Assembly (NCBI GenBank): GCA_964036315.1
Contig: OZ038500.1
Span: 58,080,946-58,144,945 of the forward strand
DNA from: Acanthosepion esculentum
Taxonomy: Eukaryota > Mollusca > Cephalopoda > Sepiida > Sepiidae
Direction: 5' to 3'
DNA: 64,000 nt
In this document: piece after piece, positions 33,848 to 43,999 of the stretch
How positions within the stretch are numbered: position 1 is the first letter of the stretch
Layout: each line of letters begins with the position of its first letter
Notes under the pieces: generated by a model
Database searches by the model: none
Seen by the model: only the letters and a program-made list of their open reading frames with translations
What the model was told of the DNA's origin: nothing
Translations under genes and position numbers: made by a program

Positions 33848-33888
33848 TAACAAAATAATAGCAATAGTTTATTGCTATTATTTTGTTA
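33848..33888. repeat. Perfect 19-bp hairpin with 3-nt loop
   Basis: TAACAAAATAATAGCAATA (33848-33866), GTT, then its exact reverse complement (33870-33888). No surrounding element boundaries recognised. Confidence 0.9.
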
Positions 33889-35029
33889 TTTTCACTAAAG
33901 TCCAAGATTACAAAAGATTGTCCATGTTCAAAGGTTAAAATGTTACATAATGTTTAGACTTAATTCCATGCTGTTGACCATAATGACTGTCCTGTCGGTT
34001 CTCATTTCATCAAGTCAGACTATTTCATCACGTGACATGTGTAAGTCAGTATTGGACGGGTAGGGGCTTTGGTTAATATATAATAGCTTTCCAGTTCGTT
34101 GTGATGTACATACACCTACAGCCCATACACTCTAGACCTGAATTTGGCCATAAAACTCCCAAAAAAGATTTCCTGTGGATGAGCCCTGAAGTTTCAAAAA
34201 TTCCCTAAATTTGTTAAAAATAATAATTGATCATGTAACATGTAATATTTTCACTACTACTAAATTTTCTGAGAATGTATGCAGGACTGCCTGGGAAGGC
34301 ATGCCGGGCCTACCGCCTTCAGGGTCAAAGTAAGGGGCCTCAACACTTAACTAGCACTTGACCTCACTTTTCATAAATCCGTCGTTGCCAATAATGAATA
34401 ATATGTCAATCTAGATCGTGATGATAAAAAAAAAACAACAGTAATAAGATTGAGTAAAACTGTTATTAAATTACCGTAATATTGCCGAGTTTCTCGCTCC
34501 AGAATATTGTGCGAAAAATCTAAAGACTATTACTAAAATAATATTGCTACAGAATGAAAAGACTGGGGCCAGAATAGTCAGCGATTGGCCGGAGTGAACG
34601 TGGTACTCAAACAGTGATGGATTACCTTTGTCTGGGTTTTGAATATAAGTTTCAAACGGCGCGAATTCAACAGAGGGCCGCAAGAATTCTGAAGCGTCGA
34701 TATGCCTCCCACACCTAGGTTAGCGATTGGCTAAGATCACTCGAGGAAGGACGCTGCGACAACGTGCGATATGAGTTCCTGCGATGTCATTCCTCTCACT
34801 GCCTCTTAGAATCGAAGCGGACACCACTCTCTCCTAATACAACTAATGAGAAAAACAAATGTTCCTTTTCGTTGATACCATTTTAGCCACTATAGAGAAA
34901 CAACCTGCCTATTATCAGCATGTCTGATGCTCAACATGATGAGAGCGTCTTACTGTCTTCGTGGTTTCACGTTTGCCACTGACTTGAGGTGGAACAACTG
35001 CAATGAATCAATAGCTGAATATACCTGAA
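33889..35029. other. No recognisable feature
   Basis: Mixed sequence with no clear coding, TIR or tRNA-like signal. Confidence 0.35.
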
Positions 35030-35510
35030 GGAAATTTGGTTCTCTGTGTCTTGCCAGAAGGCTTTTCTCGCCTGAGTCCATCCTCCTCATCTACAAATCT
35101 GCCATTCGTCCATGCATTGAATACTGTTGATATATATGGTCTGGTGCCACCGCTGTTCATCTTGAGGTGCCTAACAAAATCCAAAGACGGATATGCAATG
35201 TAATCGGTCCTGACCCTTTTACTGTTTAAATTGTTAAATGTAACCGCCTCTTCTACTCCAACATTTTCTTCTCTCGCAACTTCCCGACAGTGGAACTCCC
35301 TTCCTCTTACTTTCTTCTATGATAACAATAATCTTTAAAAATTTGAATGTATTAGCAATTGCCATCTGTTGATGCCTTGACCCCCGTTCTTCTTTCTATC
35401 TTTGCCTCAATCTCCTCCTATAGACAGTTTTTCTCTTATTTCCATTCACTGTAACCACTTACGTACTAAAAGCACTCCCGCCTTGCTTGGGATGACATGC
35501 TTCAAAAACG
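35030..35510 (+). pseudogene. CR1/Jockey-like LINE tail with internal deletion
   Basis: Starts with ARRLFSPESILLIYKSAIRP then CIEYC, KIQRRICNVIGPDP, and after a deletion of about 120 bp VKCNRLFYSNIFFSRNFP. The 3' UTR contains CCACTTACGTACTAAAAGCA and CCGCCTTGCTTGGGATGACA. Frameshifts throughout. Confidence 0.65.
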
Positions 35511-35614
35511 TACCGGGGGAACCTAGAGACTTAACAGAACCTAACATGTTGGTATAAAAGCCACAAAAATAAGATGGCTGAAACTATTTCTAAATTAATA
35601 GTAAGTGTTAGATA

Positions 35615-36060
35615 GGAATAAAGTGTCGCTGCCGATAATTGAGTTTGAACCTAGATCGCCAATGCGCAAACACAGGCGATCCCATTATTGAATTAAGTGG
35701 ATCAGGTGACCATGAGAGAAACGCATAAGTAGGCAGTAGTGTGATGTCTAAACGATCGCTATTTCTAGTCTATCCTCTATTACTATACGGCCTGCTATTT
35801 CTAGTCTATCTTCTATTAATATACGGACCGCTATTCTCTACTCTATTCACTATATTATTTCTCTATTCAGATCACTATACGGATTACTATTCAAGCGAGT
35901 TTTATCGAGCAAGTACTATTAGTGCGAGTGATATACGAAGGCGTCTGACACCAGTATTGTTTAACGGCGGTACTATAGTTGTCTCTGCCATTACAAAGTC
36001 TCTACAACAGCGAGCATTATGAAAGTGACAAGTTTTCGTTAACATTAAAAAAACGTCAAA
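35615..36060 (+). repeat. Unclassified interspersed repeat Y, copy 2
   Basis: Plus-strand counterpart of 23052-23483. Within it the phrase CTATTTCTAGTCTATCCTCT is duplicated with about 30-32-bp spacing. The 93-aa open frame at 35741-36022 is rich in L and Y and matches the 66-aa frame of copy 1 in register. Whether a peptide is made is unknown. Confidence 0.65.
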
Positions 36061-36175
36061 AGTATAGTGTATCGATCCCAAGTATTGTGATAAGAAGCAA
36101 CAACAGATGGAGTAAAAATAAGATTAAAATACTATAATAGTTAAAAGTACAATCATATTGCCTATCTCAGTCTGT

Positions 36176-36178
36176 TCG

Positions 36179-36216
<38 letters not shown>
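36176..36216. repeat. (ATCT)n microsatellite
   Basis: About 40 bp of ATCT. Confidence 0.95.
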
Positions 36217-36264
36217 ATTTTGATTCTGCCGATCTCTCTCTTTGTCAATTTGTTCCTATCTATC

Positions 36265-36500
36265 TATATGGGAAAGACAGGTAAGTTATACTTAGGATCA
36301 GAAATAGACTGTTGGAGAATTTAACAGTCACAGGACTTACTGATAGCAAGATGGGCAAATGGAAACATCGAGTAATCTACCTAATAAGATGACATAATAG
36401 AGAAATAGTAAGGAGACAAACATTAGAGCAACAAATGATAGGAATTTGCGGAGTTATGAAGGGACATGTTACATCAAGGAAGAAGCGACAGAGATTTATG
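36265..36500 (+). pseudogene. RTE-like LINE C-terminal remnant
   Basis: CTTAGGATCAGAAATAGACT ... GAATTTAACAGTCACAGGAC parallels the RTE tail (NIRKR...LENLTLTG) at nucleotide level; frames are lost. Weak but in the right order. Confidence 0.4.
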
Positions 36501-36525
36501 TTTAGGTCCAGCTTTAATAACAAAC

Positions 36526-36560
36526 TGATGAAAAACGCACTGTTGTCCGAAACGTTCACA
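36526..36560 (+). ncRNA. Hammerhead-like motif, family H (decayed stem II)
   Basis: CTGATGA at 36526-36532 and GAAA at 36550-36553 followed by ACGT then T. Stem II would be GGAC/GTCC but reads AAAC/GTCC, and no stem I is seen. Probably a fossil. Confidence 0.35.
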
Positions 36561-36699
36561 TGAAGATTCCATTCTTGAGTAAGTTGACATGAAAAAACAA
36601 AAAAATTCGCGATGATTAAGAAAAGGAAAATTGTCAATTGATATTCGAAATTTATTGCTTTCGATTCGCTTTGTCTCTCTTTTTTTCTTTTTTTTCTCA

Positions 36700-37534
36700 C
36701 GATCAATCGTTTTGAAGTTGAAGAAGATTAATTATTCTACTGTATCCGTGCCATTAAAAAGGATCATAAAACGAACGCATTCGTTTGGATTTGAGAATTA
36801 GGCGGGGAAAAGAATTTCGTCGAAAAGCAATAAAAATGAAATGAAGGCGAAAAAAGAATTCCGATGTTTGATAAAAGGTTTTAAAAATAACCGATATGTT
36901 TTGTTTACACTTTGAAAATTACTTCTTCATAAAATCTGCGCTTCGTTTTTCATTCTCATTCTGATATTGAGATTCATTTCCTGTCTTATCTTAAACTTAG
37001 CTAGGTACGATTAATCCGCATTAAAAAAATATTCCTTACAGTAAAACAATCCATTGTTACTTAACATTCTTACTACGGCCACCATAATACCATGGCTTAT
37101 CAACCCTTTTCAGGTTATTTAAAGCCAAAACATGTTTTTAGATTGTAAAAATTGTTTTGGAGATAATAATGGTTTAATGATACAAGTTTTCACTAATTAA
37201 TCCATAGCTCGAAGGAGAAAAGGTGGATTCATACCTTTAACAAAGATATTTGCGCGTCAGTGAATTTTACGAACCCAACGTGGAAGTGGAACTCGGCTCT
37301 CCGATTACCAAGTCCTAAACATTATACATAACACAACCCACACATCCATTGGTGAAAATAATAGAATTGGTTTGGGCAATTCTATTATATTGTATTATTA
37401 GTTCCTGGATAAAAATATAGACAAGTATACAATAAACGAGGTATTAATAGATATAAGAAAAATAAGTATTTTATCAATGCCTATTTTTCCATTCTTTCTT
37501 TTCCATCTAACTCATTCTATTCATATCTCTCTCA

Positions 37535-37536
<2 letters not shown>
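36700..37536 (+). repeat. Unclassified repeat X, copy 1, ending at (TA)n
   Basis: Segments of this stretch (36700-36990 and 37320-37536) match, in order, the minus strand of 43290-42790, so a repeat of at least 450 bp exists in inverted orientation 6 kb away. In this copy the middle (36985-37320) is filled by other SINE-like pieces. It ends where (TA)n begins. Confidence 0.65.
37100..37330 (-). repeat. tRNA-like SINE fragment, family G copy 1
   Basis: GGTTATTTAAAGCCAAAACA and AAGATATTTGCGCGTCAGTG are shared with 38430-38580, and the GGATTCATACCTTT region with 59930. On the minus strand this is downstream of a decayed tRNA-like start near 37330. Confidence 0.5.

Positions 37537-37612
<76 letters not shown>
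37537..37612. repeat. (TA)n microsatellite
   Basis: About 75 bp TA between repeat X and the family A element. Confidence 0.97.
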
Positions 37613-37618
<6 letters not shown>

Positions 37619-37660
37619 GTAATTCATTTAGTCTGAAAGAAACCTCAAAAGAATGCAGAA

Positions 37661-37708
37661 AACAATGGACGACCGTTTCGTCCTATATTTGGGACTCATC
37701 AGCAGTGC
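37661..37708 (-). ncRNA. Hammerhead ribozyme, family A, minus-strand copy
   Basis: Minus strand: core CTGATGA 37702-37696, stem II GTCC/GGAC with loop CAAATATA, GAAA 37679-37676, stem III ACGGTCGT (one G-U), cleavage C opposite 37668. Stem I GCACTG/CATTGT has one mismatch and a G-U. Core intact. Confidence 0.75.
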
Positions 37709-38017
37709 GCATCCACTACCAAGAATTGAAGCCCAAACAGTTAGGTTATCAAGCAAACGTCATCCCAACTATTCAACGGGCCTCGGTGACGAAGAGATAG
37801 CAAATCAGACTCAATATAGAGCCGCTCACTCAAATATTCCGTGGTTGAACTCAACTGAAGTTCTCTGTAAACATAGGACTGTGCCCCCGGGAGCCACGAC
37901 TACTATCACCAAGCCGCTCAAACTGAAGCATTAGAAGCCGGATCAAGCAATGATATACACATGATAGAAATTGTTAGGAGGATTTGATAATTATAATTAA
38001 GTAATTCATTTAGTCTG

Positions 38018-38060
38018 TTGATGAGTCCCAAATATAGGACGAAACGGCCGTCCAGTGCTT
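38018..38060 (+). ncRNA. Hammerhead, family A, truncated copy (C3 mutated)
   Basis: TTGATGA replaces CTGATGA at 38018-38024; stem II, GAAA (38041-38044) and stem III ACGGCCGT are intact. C3 pairs with catalytic G8, so cleavage is unlikely. Upstream stem I was replaced by the foldback arm. Confidence 0.65.
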
Positions 38061-38130
38061 TCTGCATTCTGTTGAGGTTTCTTTCAGACTAAATGAATTA
38101 CTTAAATATAAATATCAAATCCTCCTAACA

Positions 38131-38132
<2 letters not shown>

Positions 38133-38203
<71 letters not shown>
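38133..38203. repeat. (TA)n microsatellite
   Basis: About 70 bp TA, separating family A from family E. Confidence 0.97.
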
Positions 38204-38204
<1 letters not shown>

Positions 38205-38410
38205 CGTATGTAAATGGAAAGGAGGACATTGAATTTAACACCCAGAGACGACTGTCTGTTTCATGCTAAAGGTAATCGTCAGACCATGCGCGTTATGGTT
38301 TCGCTCGACTATTTATATATACATGTCAGTGATGAATTACGGTTAGTTTATCATTAATAAGTTGTTAACTAACAACACTATAAATAGCCAAAAACTGCAG
38401 TGGTTTCCAA
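38204..38410 (-). mobile_element. Family E hammerhead-like element, copy 1
   Basis: Minus strand matches 42481-42660 plus through TGCAGTTTTTGGCTATTTAT, TTGTTAGTTAACAACTTATT, AATAGTCGAGC and CATGG-CTGACGA. It ends at (TA)n. Core CTGACGA 38282-38276 and GAAA 38262-38259; stem III ACAG/(C)AGT is damaged here. Confidence 0.6.
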
Positions 38411-38424
38411 ATTTATTCACATTA

Positions 38425-38585
38425 ACTATTTGAAGGTTATTTAAAGCCAGAACATATACTTAGATTGTCCCACTAATTTACCCGTAGCTGGGGAACAATA
38501 AATAGATTCTATGATTTCCCAAGGATATTTGCGCGTAAGCGTATATAACGAACACGAATGGTATTGAACCATTACGATTTCTCAT
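38425..38585 (-). repeat. tRNA-like SINE fragment, family G copy 2
   Basis: Shares GGTTATTTAAAGCCAGAACA and CCAAGGATATTTGCGCGTAA with the copy at 37.1-37.3 kb. The tRNA-like start is lost. Confidence 0.5.
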
Positions 38586-38664
38586 TATTCATTACACCCC
38601 ACTTCCCGCACATCTAAGTTTACAGGTATTTTCAAGCGGCCACCTATCTATATAGTGAGCTGTC

Positions 38665-39242
38665 TCGACTTTTTTTTAACTTCAGTGATCGTAGGAAAAA
38701 GATCATTAAAGCCTTCAGTATTGGAGCCATCAAGAGAACGGTGAATAAGTTTTAAAAAACAGGGAACAGTAGAGAGGAAAACTCAAGCAGGAGGTCACAA
38801 CAGGAAGAGGGATCATCATTTCAACTAAGAACTAAAGAGATTAATTAGAAAAGATTCAACGCAGTCTATAAGAAGATTAGCACGTGAGAGAGTTGTTTCC
38901 TCAATGACAGTCCAAAGAACAGTGAATAAATTGTGAAAATGAAATCGTTCGTGAAAAGTGTTAGGCAACATGTTATACCAGGACAGAAAGTTAGAATGTT
39001 AGAGAGGGCGAAGATCATCTTCAGAAAGTTGGAAAATCATCCTGGAATAATATATATATATATTTGAACTGTTAATGATGTGCACGTCATTTTCGTTCAT
39101 GATCGATTATACAACGATTCTGTTAAGCTTAGAGACTAATATTACAAAATAGAGTTCAATAGCGTTATAAAAACCTTGGAGAATTCCAGTAAGATATCTT
39201 TAATCATTACTAAGAATTGGACAATTTTGCTGTTACACCCGG
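38665..39242 (+). mobile_element. Deleted mariner-type element, copy 2 (3' TIR only)
   Basis: Homologous over its length to the minus strand of the 13.3-14.3-kb element: the HTH-linker region (VRQHVIPGQKVRMLERAKII), the (TA)n deletion junction at 39051-39063, about 150 bp of 3' sequence, and the TIR GGACAATTTTGCTGTTACAC at 39213-39232, then CCGG and TA. The 5' TIR was not found. Confidence 0.7.
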
Positions 39243-39639
39243 TATATCCCCCCAAAAGCGAACAGAAAATCTCTTATGATGGAGGTAGAAAAGGATCATT
39301 TAGAATGGTGCGCAATGACTTAATCTATTAAAAGTGGCTGAATCATTTCAGTAAATAAATGTGTCGATATTCTTCGGAAAATCATTAAAGAAAAATATTT
39401 CATACTTGAATAACTGGACGATCGTGGCTCTCCCCATCTTAATGTATTATGTTGCTCTAAGCAACTTTTGTTCCTATAAGATCCATGGTTGCCCTTGCAC
39501 AGGCATCCATTCATTTTTTTTCTGTCATATTCCTTCCGGACTTGGTATTTGAAATATGTTTCGGCTTTAAACAATCCACAACGTTTTTATATGGTGGGCG
39601 ATCATGTCTCTCCACAGCTGTCTACATTTCGGCTCGCCG

Positions 39640-39690
39640 ATTTTTCATTCCAAACCGCTATCCAGTGGACCACACTCACATGGCTTAACC
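39640..39690 (-). repeat. tRNA-like A-box fragment
   Basis: Minus strand reads TGGTCCACTGGATAGCGG followed by TTTGGAATG, like the Arg-tRNA-type SINE start at 60.02 kb. B-box decayed. Confidence 0.4.
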
Positions 39691-39715
39691 CCTTGACTAA
39701 TCTACCGTGGTAGAT

Positions 39716-39742
39716 AGATAGATATATCACATGGGTACACAA

Positions 39743-39799
<57 letters not shown>

Positions 39800-39849
39800 C
39801 TAAGACTGTTCCTATCTATTTTTATTAGCTATCTATATAACACTGTTCA

Positions 39850-39926
<77 letters not shown>

Positions 39927-40175
39927 CTTCTAAGACTGTTCCTATCTATTCTTATTAGCTAGCTATCTAAAACTGTTCATATCTTTGTTGCTATCTATCT
40001 ATCTATCTCTCTATCTATCTATCTCTCTATCTATCTACCTATCTATCTTCTAAGACTGTTCCTATCTATTTTTATTAGCTAGCTAACACTGTTCATATCT
40101 TTGTTGCTATCTATCTATCTATCTATCTTCTAAGACTGTTCCTATTTTTATTAGCTAGCTATCTAACACTGTTCA

Positions 40176-40209
<34 letters not shown>

Positions 40210-40270
40210 CTAACACTGTTCTTATCTATTTTTATTAGCTAGCTATCTAACAGTGTTCATATTTTTGTTG

Positions 40271-40302
<32 letters not shown>

Positions 40303-40370
40303 ATATCTTCTAAGACTGTTCCTATCTATTTTTATTAGCTAGCTATCTAACACTGTTCATATCTTTGTTG

Positions 40371-40418
<48 letters not shown>

Positions 40419-40420
40419 AA
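39716..40420 (+). repeat. Composite (ATCT)n satellite with a 13-60-bp unique insert
   Basis: TTCTAAGACTGTTCCTATCT (one variant TTCTAACACTG) starts at 39798, 39928, 40048, 40128, 40208 and 40308, each followed by TTTTTATTAGCTAGCTATCT, CACTGTTCATATCT, usually TTTGTTG, and a variable (CTAT)n block. A higher-order tandem of 80-130-bp units built on ATCT. A (TA)n block of about 35 bp lies at 39892-39926. Confidence 0.92.
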
Positions 40421-40933
40421 AAAAACTGAGATAGATGATTGAGTGATGCAAGCAATTTTTTTTATTTACGTCATACTTATCAAATGTCCAGCCATTATAA
40501 TCCCATCTCAACAGATTTTATCTATATATTTTTTTATCTTAAAGAGGTAGGAACAGAAATAAATTTCGGCTTTTAATATCCCGCAAAATATTGATAAGCC
40601 GTAAAAAAAACAAAAAACAAATCCATCAGTCAATCAGGAGGTAGATATCATAGCTCTCCACTACTTCCTACTTTTCGTGCATTTATCATCTCGGTTTGTC
40701 TTTGTTTTACAATCCATTGGCAGAAACTCTTTAAGTAGGTTAGTTTTTCTTCATACTTGCTTCTTCTATCTTCGATATATACTGCGATTGTTGGATTTCA
40801 GGGCCGTCTTTCCTTATTATATATTTTAAAATGGTCTCTTTCGAGATCATTGCTGGATTACTAATTTTAAAAGGTGATTCGTATTCTGAAACTGATGAAC
40901 TCAAGAAACTGATGTCTAACTAGTAGACAGCGT

Positions 40934-40935
<2 letters not shown>

Positions 40936-41020
<85 letters not shown>
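40936..41020. repeat. (CA)n-(TA)n compound microsatellite
   Basis: About 39 bp CA then about 46 bp TA, directly before the GIY-YIG coding remnant. 40421-40935 shows nothing I can name. Confidence 0.97.
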
Positions 41021-41021
<1 letters not shown>

Positions 41022-41341
41022 TAAACTCCTACACTTTTGAAAACCCCAAAACAACGTTCACAATAAACAAAAACTTAAACTGCAACTCCAAAAATGTGAT
41101 TTATGTACTTAAATGCACAAAATGCAGGAAGTCATATATAGGTATCAGCCAACAACTGAACAACAGGGTCTCCCTACACAAAAGTAACATAAAGTTGCCA
41201 GACAACAGAAAACATTTTGTTTCACAACATATCTTTGAATTGAATATCATGCCGATATATCAAACAGACAATTATTCCTACCTACAAATACAAGAAAAAA
41301 GCTTCATAAATAAATTCAAACCGGAACTAAATAGATCATGA
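41021..41341 (+). pseudogene. Penelope-like element GIY-YIG endonuclease domain (C-terminal)
   Basis: An open frame runs from the (TA)n array to a stop at about 41341 (107 aa). It contains NVIYVLKCTKC (GIY-like strand with CxxC), KSYIG (the YIG strand), an R-x-SLH histidine, KHFVSQH with a second histidine, and EKSFINKFKPELN near the end. This order (GIY...CxxC...YIG...R...H...H...E..FI..FKP.LN) is that of the Penelope-like element endonuclease. RT and N-terminus are absent. A decayed second copy is at 47.95 kb. The conserved Arg and Glu positions appear retained; activity unknown. Confidence 0.75.
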
Positions 41342-42287
41342 CCCCACACACAAAGGCACACAGCATGCACAGATGGTGACCAAATACAGTGATCAAACAG
41401 CTCTAATACATGCACGCACGCTCACATGCGGGTATGTGTGGAACACGAAAAATGTATATATGTACGCATGTGTGTATGTGTGTGTATGTATATATGTATA
41501 TGTATATATATATGTGTATATATATATGTGTGTATATGTGTGTGTGTATGTATATGTATGTATGCATGTATATGCACGCATATTGGCGAAAGCAGGGGAG
41601 CTACTCACACAAACCCCACACAACTTAGGAAATATGTGTGTATGTATATGCGCATGTATGTGTATATGTGTGTGTGTGTGTGTGTGCGTCCTGGTTCCAT
41701 ATAACTTGGGAAGAATGTGTGTGTTTGTGTGTGAGTGTGTGTGTCCGTGTGTACGGATTCCTTGTCGTCGGACAATGTACGTGCGTGTGTGTGTGTGTGT
41801 ATGCTTGTGTGTGTATGTGTACAAATGTGTTTACTAATTCTTCGTAGTGAGACAGTGTATGTATTCAGGGGGAATGTACACACACATATATACACGCATG
41901 CTGACAGAAACACACGAAAATGGAAATAGATCTAAGAACACACAGGGGTTATTAAAACACTAAAAGATAAGACAACCGATTCATCACTTCTCAAACCAAC
42001 CTTAATTGTTTTATGACCCTTAGCTCAGAACTCTTCATTGCCATTTAAAGAAAAACATTCGAATGACCAACACAAAAACAGAGAATGTCTCATATCGAGA
42101 ATATTTAACATTGAAAAACATAAAGGAAAAAAATTAATTATTTTTAATAATATGTGGAAATCTCCACCCTTTACCTGAAGACGGTCGTGAGACCAGAAAC
42201 ACGTGTTGTAAAACTATGAAAAAATAAAGAATAATATTTTTTTTTAAACCCACATTACAACCAAAAAAGTTTGCGGTCCCTCTCTTC

Positions 42288-42292
<5 letters not shown>
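41342..42292 (+). mobile_element. Family C Penelope-like 3' region: UTR, hammerhead, tail
   Basis: After the endonuclease stop come ACCCCACACACAAAGGCACA (shared with 48.08 kb), a TG/CA-rich stretch at 41440-41830, then AATATGTGGAAATCTCCACC, a hammerhead at 42170, AAAAATAAAGAATAATATTT, ACATTACAACCAAAAAAGTT and (TA)n. The second copy (47950-48553) has the same order, much shortened. This physically links a hammerhead to a Penelope-type endonuclease. Confidence 0.65.
42170..42212 (+). ncRNA. Hammerhead ribozyme, family C copy 1
   Basis: Stem I TTTAC (42170-42174) pairs with GTAAA (42208-42212). Core CTGAAGA 42175-42181; stem II GGTC-GTGA-GACC (GNRA loop); GAAA 42196-42199; stem III palindrome ACACGTGT 42199-42206; H17 is T 42207. 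The closing pair next to the core is C-A instead of G-C, which may weaken it. Confidence 0.75.

Positions 42293-42361
<69 letters not shown>
42293..42361. repeat. (TA)n microsatellite
   Basis: About 68 bp TA, separating family C (left) from family E (right). Confidence 0.97.
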
Positions 42362-42367
<6 letters not shown>

Positions 42368-42660
42368 GTACAATCTGTTTCATGCGAAACGTAATCGTCA
42401 GGCCATGCGCATTGTGTTTCGTCTCGACTATTTATAGATTATATACAGATCAGTGATGCATTGTGGGTAGTTTATAGTCCAATGCAGTTTTTGGCTATTT
42501 ATAGTGTTGTTAGTTAACAACCTATTAATGATAGACTAACCACATTGAATTACTGTCCTGTATCCATAAATAGTCGAGCAATTACACATGGCCTGACGAA
42601 TACCTTTAGCCTGAACGAGACTGTCGTCTCTGGGTGTTGACTTCAATGTCCACTTTTGCC
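42362..42660. mobile_element. Family E element, inverted partial plus full copy
   Basis: A minus-strand partial copy (42362-42440; GAAA 42381-42378, CTGACGA 42401-42395) faces a plus-strand copy (42481-42660; CTGACGA 42593-42599, GAAC where GAAA is expected). Both share AATAGTCGAG and CATGGCCTGACGA. Same inverted-partial layout as families A and B. Confidence 0.6.
42581..42640 (+). ncRNA. Hammerhead-like motif, family E
   Basis: Consensus of four copies: stem I ACAC..GGC with GTC..GTGT (internal loop), core CTGACGA, a poorly paired stem II, GAAA, stem III ACAG-A-CTGT, cleavage C. In this copy GAAA is GAAC, so it is inactive. Stem II pairs badly in every copy, which lowers confidence that family E is a true hammerhead. 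Confidence 0.4.
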
Positions 42661-42746
42661 TTTACATAAGCTCTTTTACTGATATTGATCACTTTAACCT
42701 ATAAATATTGCATACCTTAAAAATATATTTTATCATATATATAAAT

Positions 42747-42747
<1 letters not shown>

Positions 42748-42820
<73 letters not shown>

Positions 42821-42825
42821 GGGGT
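42748..42825. repeat. (CA)n-(TA)n-(GA)n compound microsatellite
   Basis: CA about 24 bp, TA about 38 bp, GA about 12 bp. Confidence 0.95.
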
Positions 42826-43290
42826 GATAGATAGAAAAAGAGAGAGATATTAACAGACTGAATAGATAGAAAGAAATAATGGAAAAATAGGCATTGACAA
42901 AATAATCCCTTGTATTTCTTTTATGTATTAATACGCCGTCGATTTTCTACTTGTCTCTCCAGAAACTAATGCATTGCCCACACCAATTCTGTCATTTTCA
43001 ACGATTCCTTCTTAATATCAGAATGAAAATTAAAAACGATTTGAAGATTTTTATAGAGAAATCATTTTCAAAAAGTAAACGAAACATATCGATTATTTTT
43101 AAAACCTCTTATCAAACTTCGGAATTCTTTTTTCGTGTTCATTTCATTTTTATTTATTTTCGACGAGATTCTTTTTTTCTGCCTAATTCTCAAATCCAAA
43201 ACAAATGCCTTCGTTTTATGACCGTTTTGAATGGCACGGATACACAAGAGTCATTAATCTTCTTCAACTTCAAAGCCATTGAGCGTGTGT
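42790..43290 (-). repeat. Unclassified repeat X, copy 2
   Basis: Minus strand matches 36700-36990 and 37320-37536. Shared landmarks include GGAAAAATAGGCATTGA, CAATTCTGTCATTTTC and ATCCAAAACAAATGCC. Starts at (TA)n/(GA)n. No coding signal. Confidence 0.65.
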
Positions 43291-43479
43291 AAAAAGAAAA
43301 TGTAGAAGACAAAGCGAATTGGAAGTAACAAATTTCGAAAGTCAATCGCTAGTTTTGTTTTCCCAGTCGTCAAGAGTTATTATTTTTTTGTATGTCAATT
43401 TACACAAGAATTCTTCATGTGAATCTTTCACCAGAACTTCATTAAAACTAGAAGAAAAAACATACATTTCTACCACTCC

Positions 43480-43985
43480 TTTGATGTATTGTATTTTTTC
43501 AAGGCGTCAGCGATCATGGCTTCCCACGGCATCCTATCCATTGTAGCTCTAAATATTATCAGTGTCCTTAGTGTCTCTCCCAGTCCCGGTTTTACCATCT
43601 ATTTACAAATGATCGTGTGTTAGCTTACTCAAAGATTTCCGCTTCCGTTCCGTATGCCCAACATTTACTGCCATACAGGAGGATTGATATTGCATTTCAG
43701 GTCTGCTTTCTGTTTCATTATCTCTCTCTCACACTTTTTCTTTCCTTTTGGTGATATACACATTTTTCTATTTATTAATATTTTTTTTTATCTTTTGAAA
43801 GGTATTTTTGTAATTCCAATGCGCCTCCAGATGTTTTTCTCACATTTTTCGTCACCTCTAAAAAAAAATTCAAGTATATTTAAATTTCTGCAGCGGTTGA
43901 ATTTGCGGTCTCCAAATCGTAGCCGGCAATTTGTTGTGTCACTCTTGCTAACGATCAGACATTTTGTCTTCTTTTAGTTGATAGT
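43480..43985 (-). pseudogene. RTE-like LINE fragment
   Basis: Minus strand shows QPLQKFKYL then GDEKCEKNIWRRIGITK, the RTE segment usually reading QKFKYLGS...DGKCDxEIRRRIGIAK; then SILLYGSKCWA. Strongly frameshifted. Confidence 0.5.
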
Positions 43986-43999
43986 TTTCTTTTAAATCT

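Larger units (their letters stand above)
37613..38132. mobile_element. Family A element, inverted arrangement between two (TA)n arrays
   Basis: A nearly full unit on the minus strand (37970-37613) is followed by a truncated plus-strand piece (38018-38132). The 50 bp at 37969-38017 are the inverted repeat of 38082-38132, forming a foldback around the second ribozyme. Sequence otherwise follows the 15.5-kb unit, including the GTGGATGCGC stem-I region. Inverted partial copies are typical of Penelope-type insertion. Confidence 0.7.

Noticed and set aside
41373..41929. Several overlapping open frames on both strands at 41.4-41.9 kb
   Set aside because: A TG/CA-rich stretch in the 3' UTR of the Penelope-like remnant; frames are open on both strands because of the dinucleotide bias.
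43654..43977. 107-codon plus-strand open frame rich in F and I
   Set aside because: Antisense of an RTE-like fragment; the minus strand carries the recognisable motifs.
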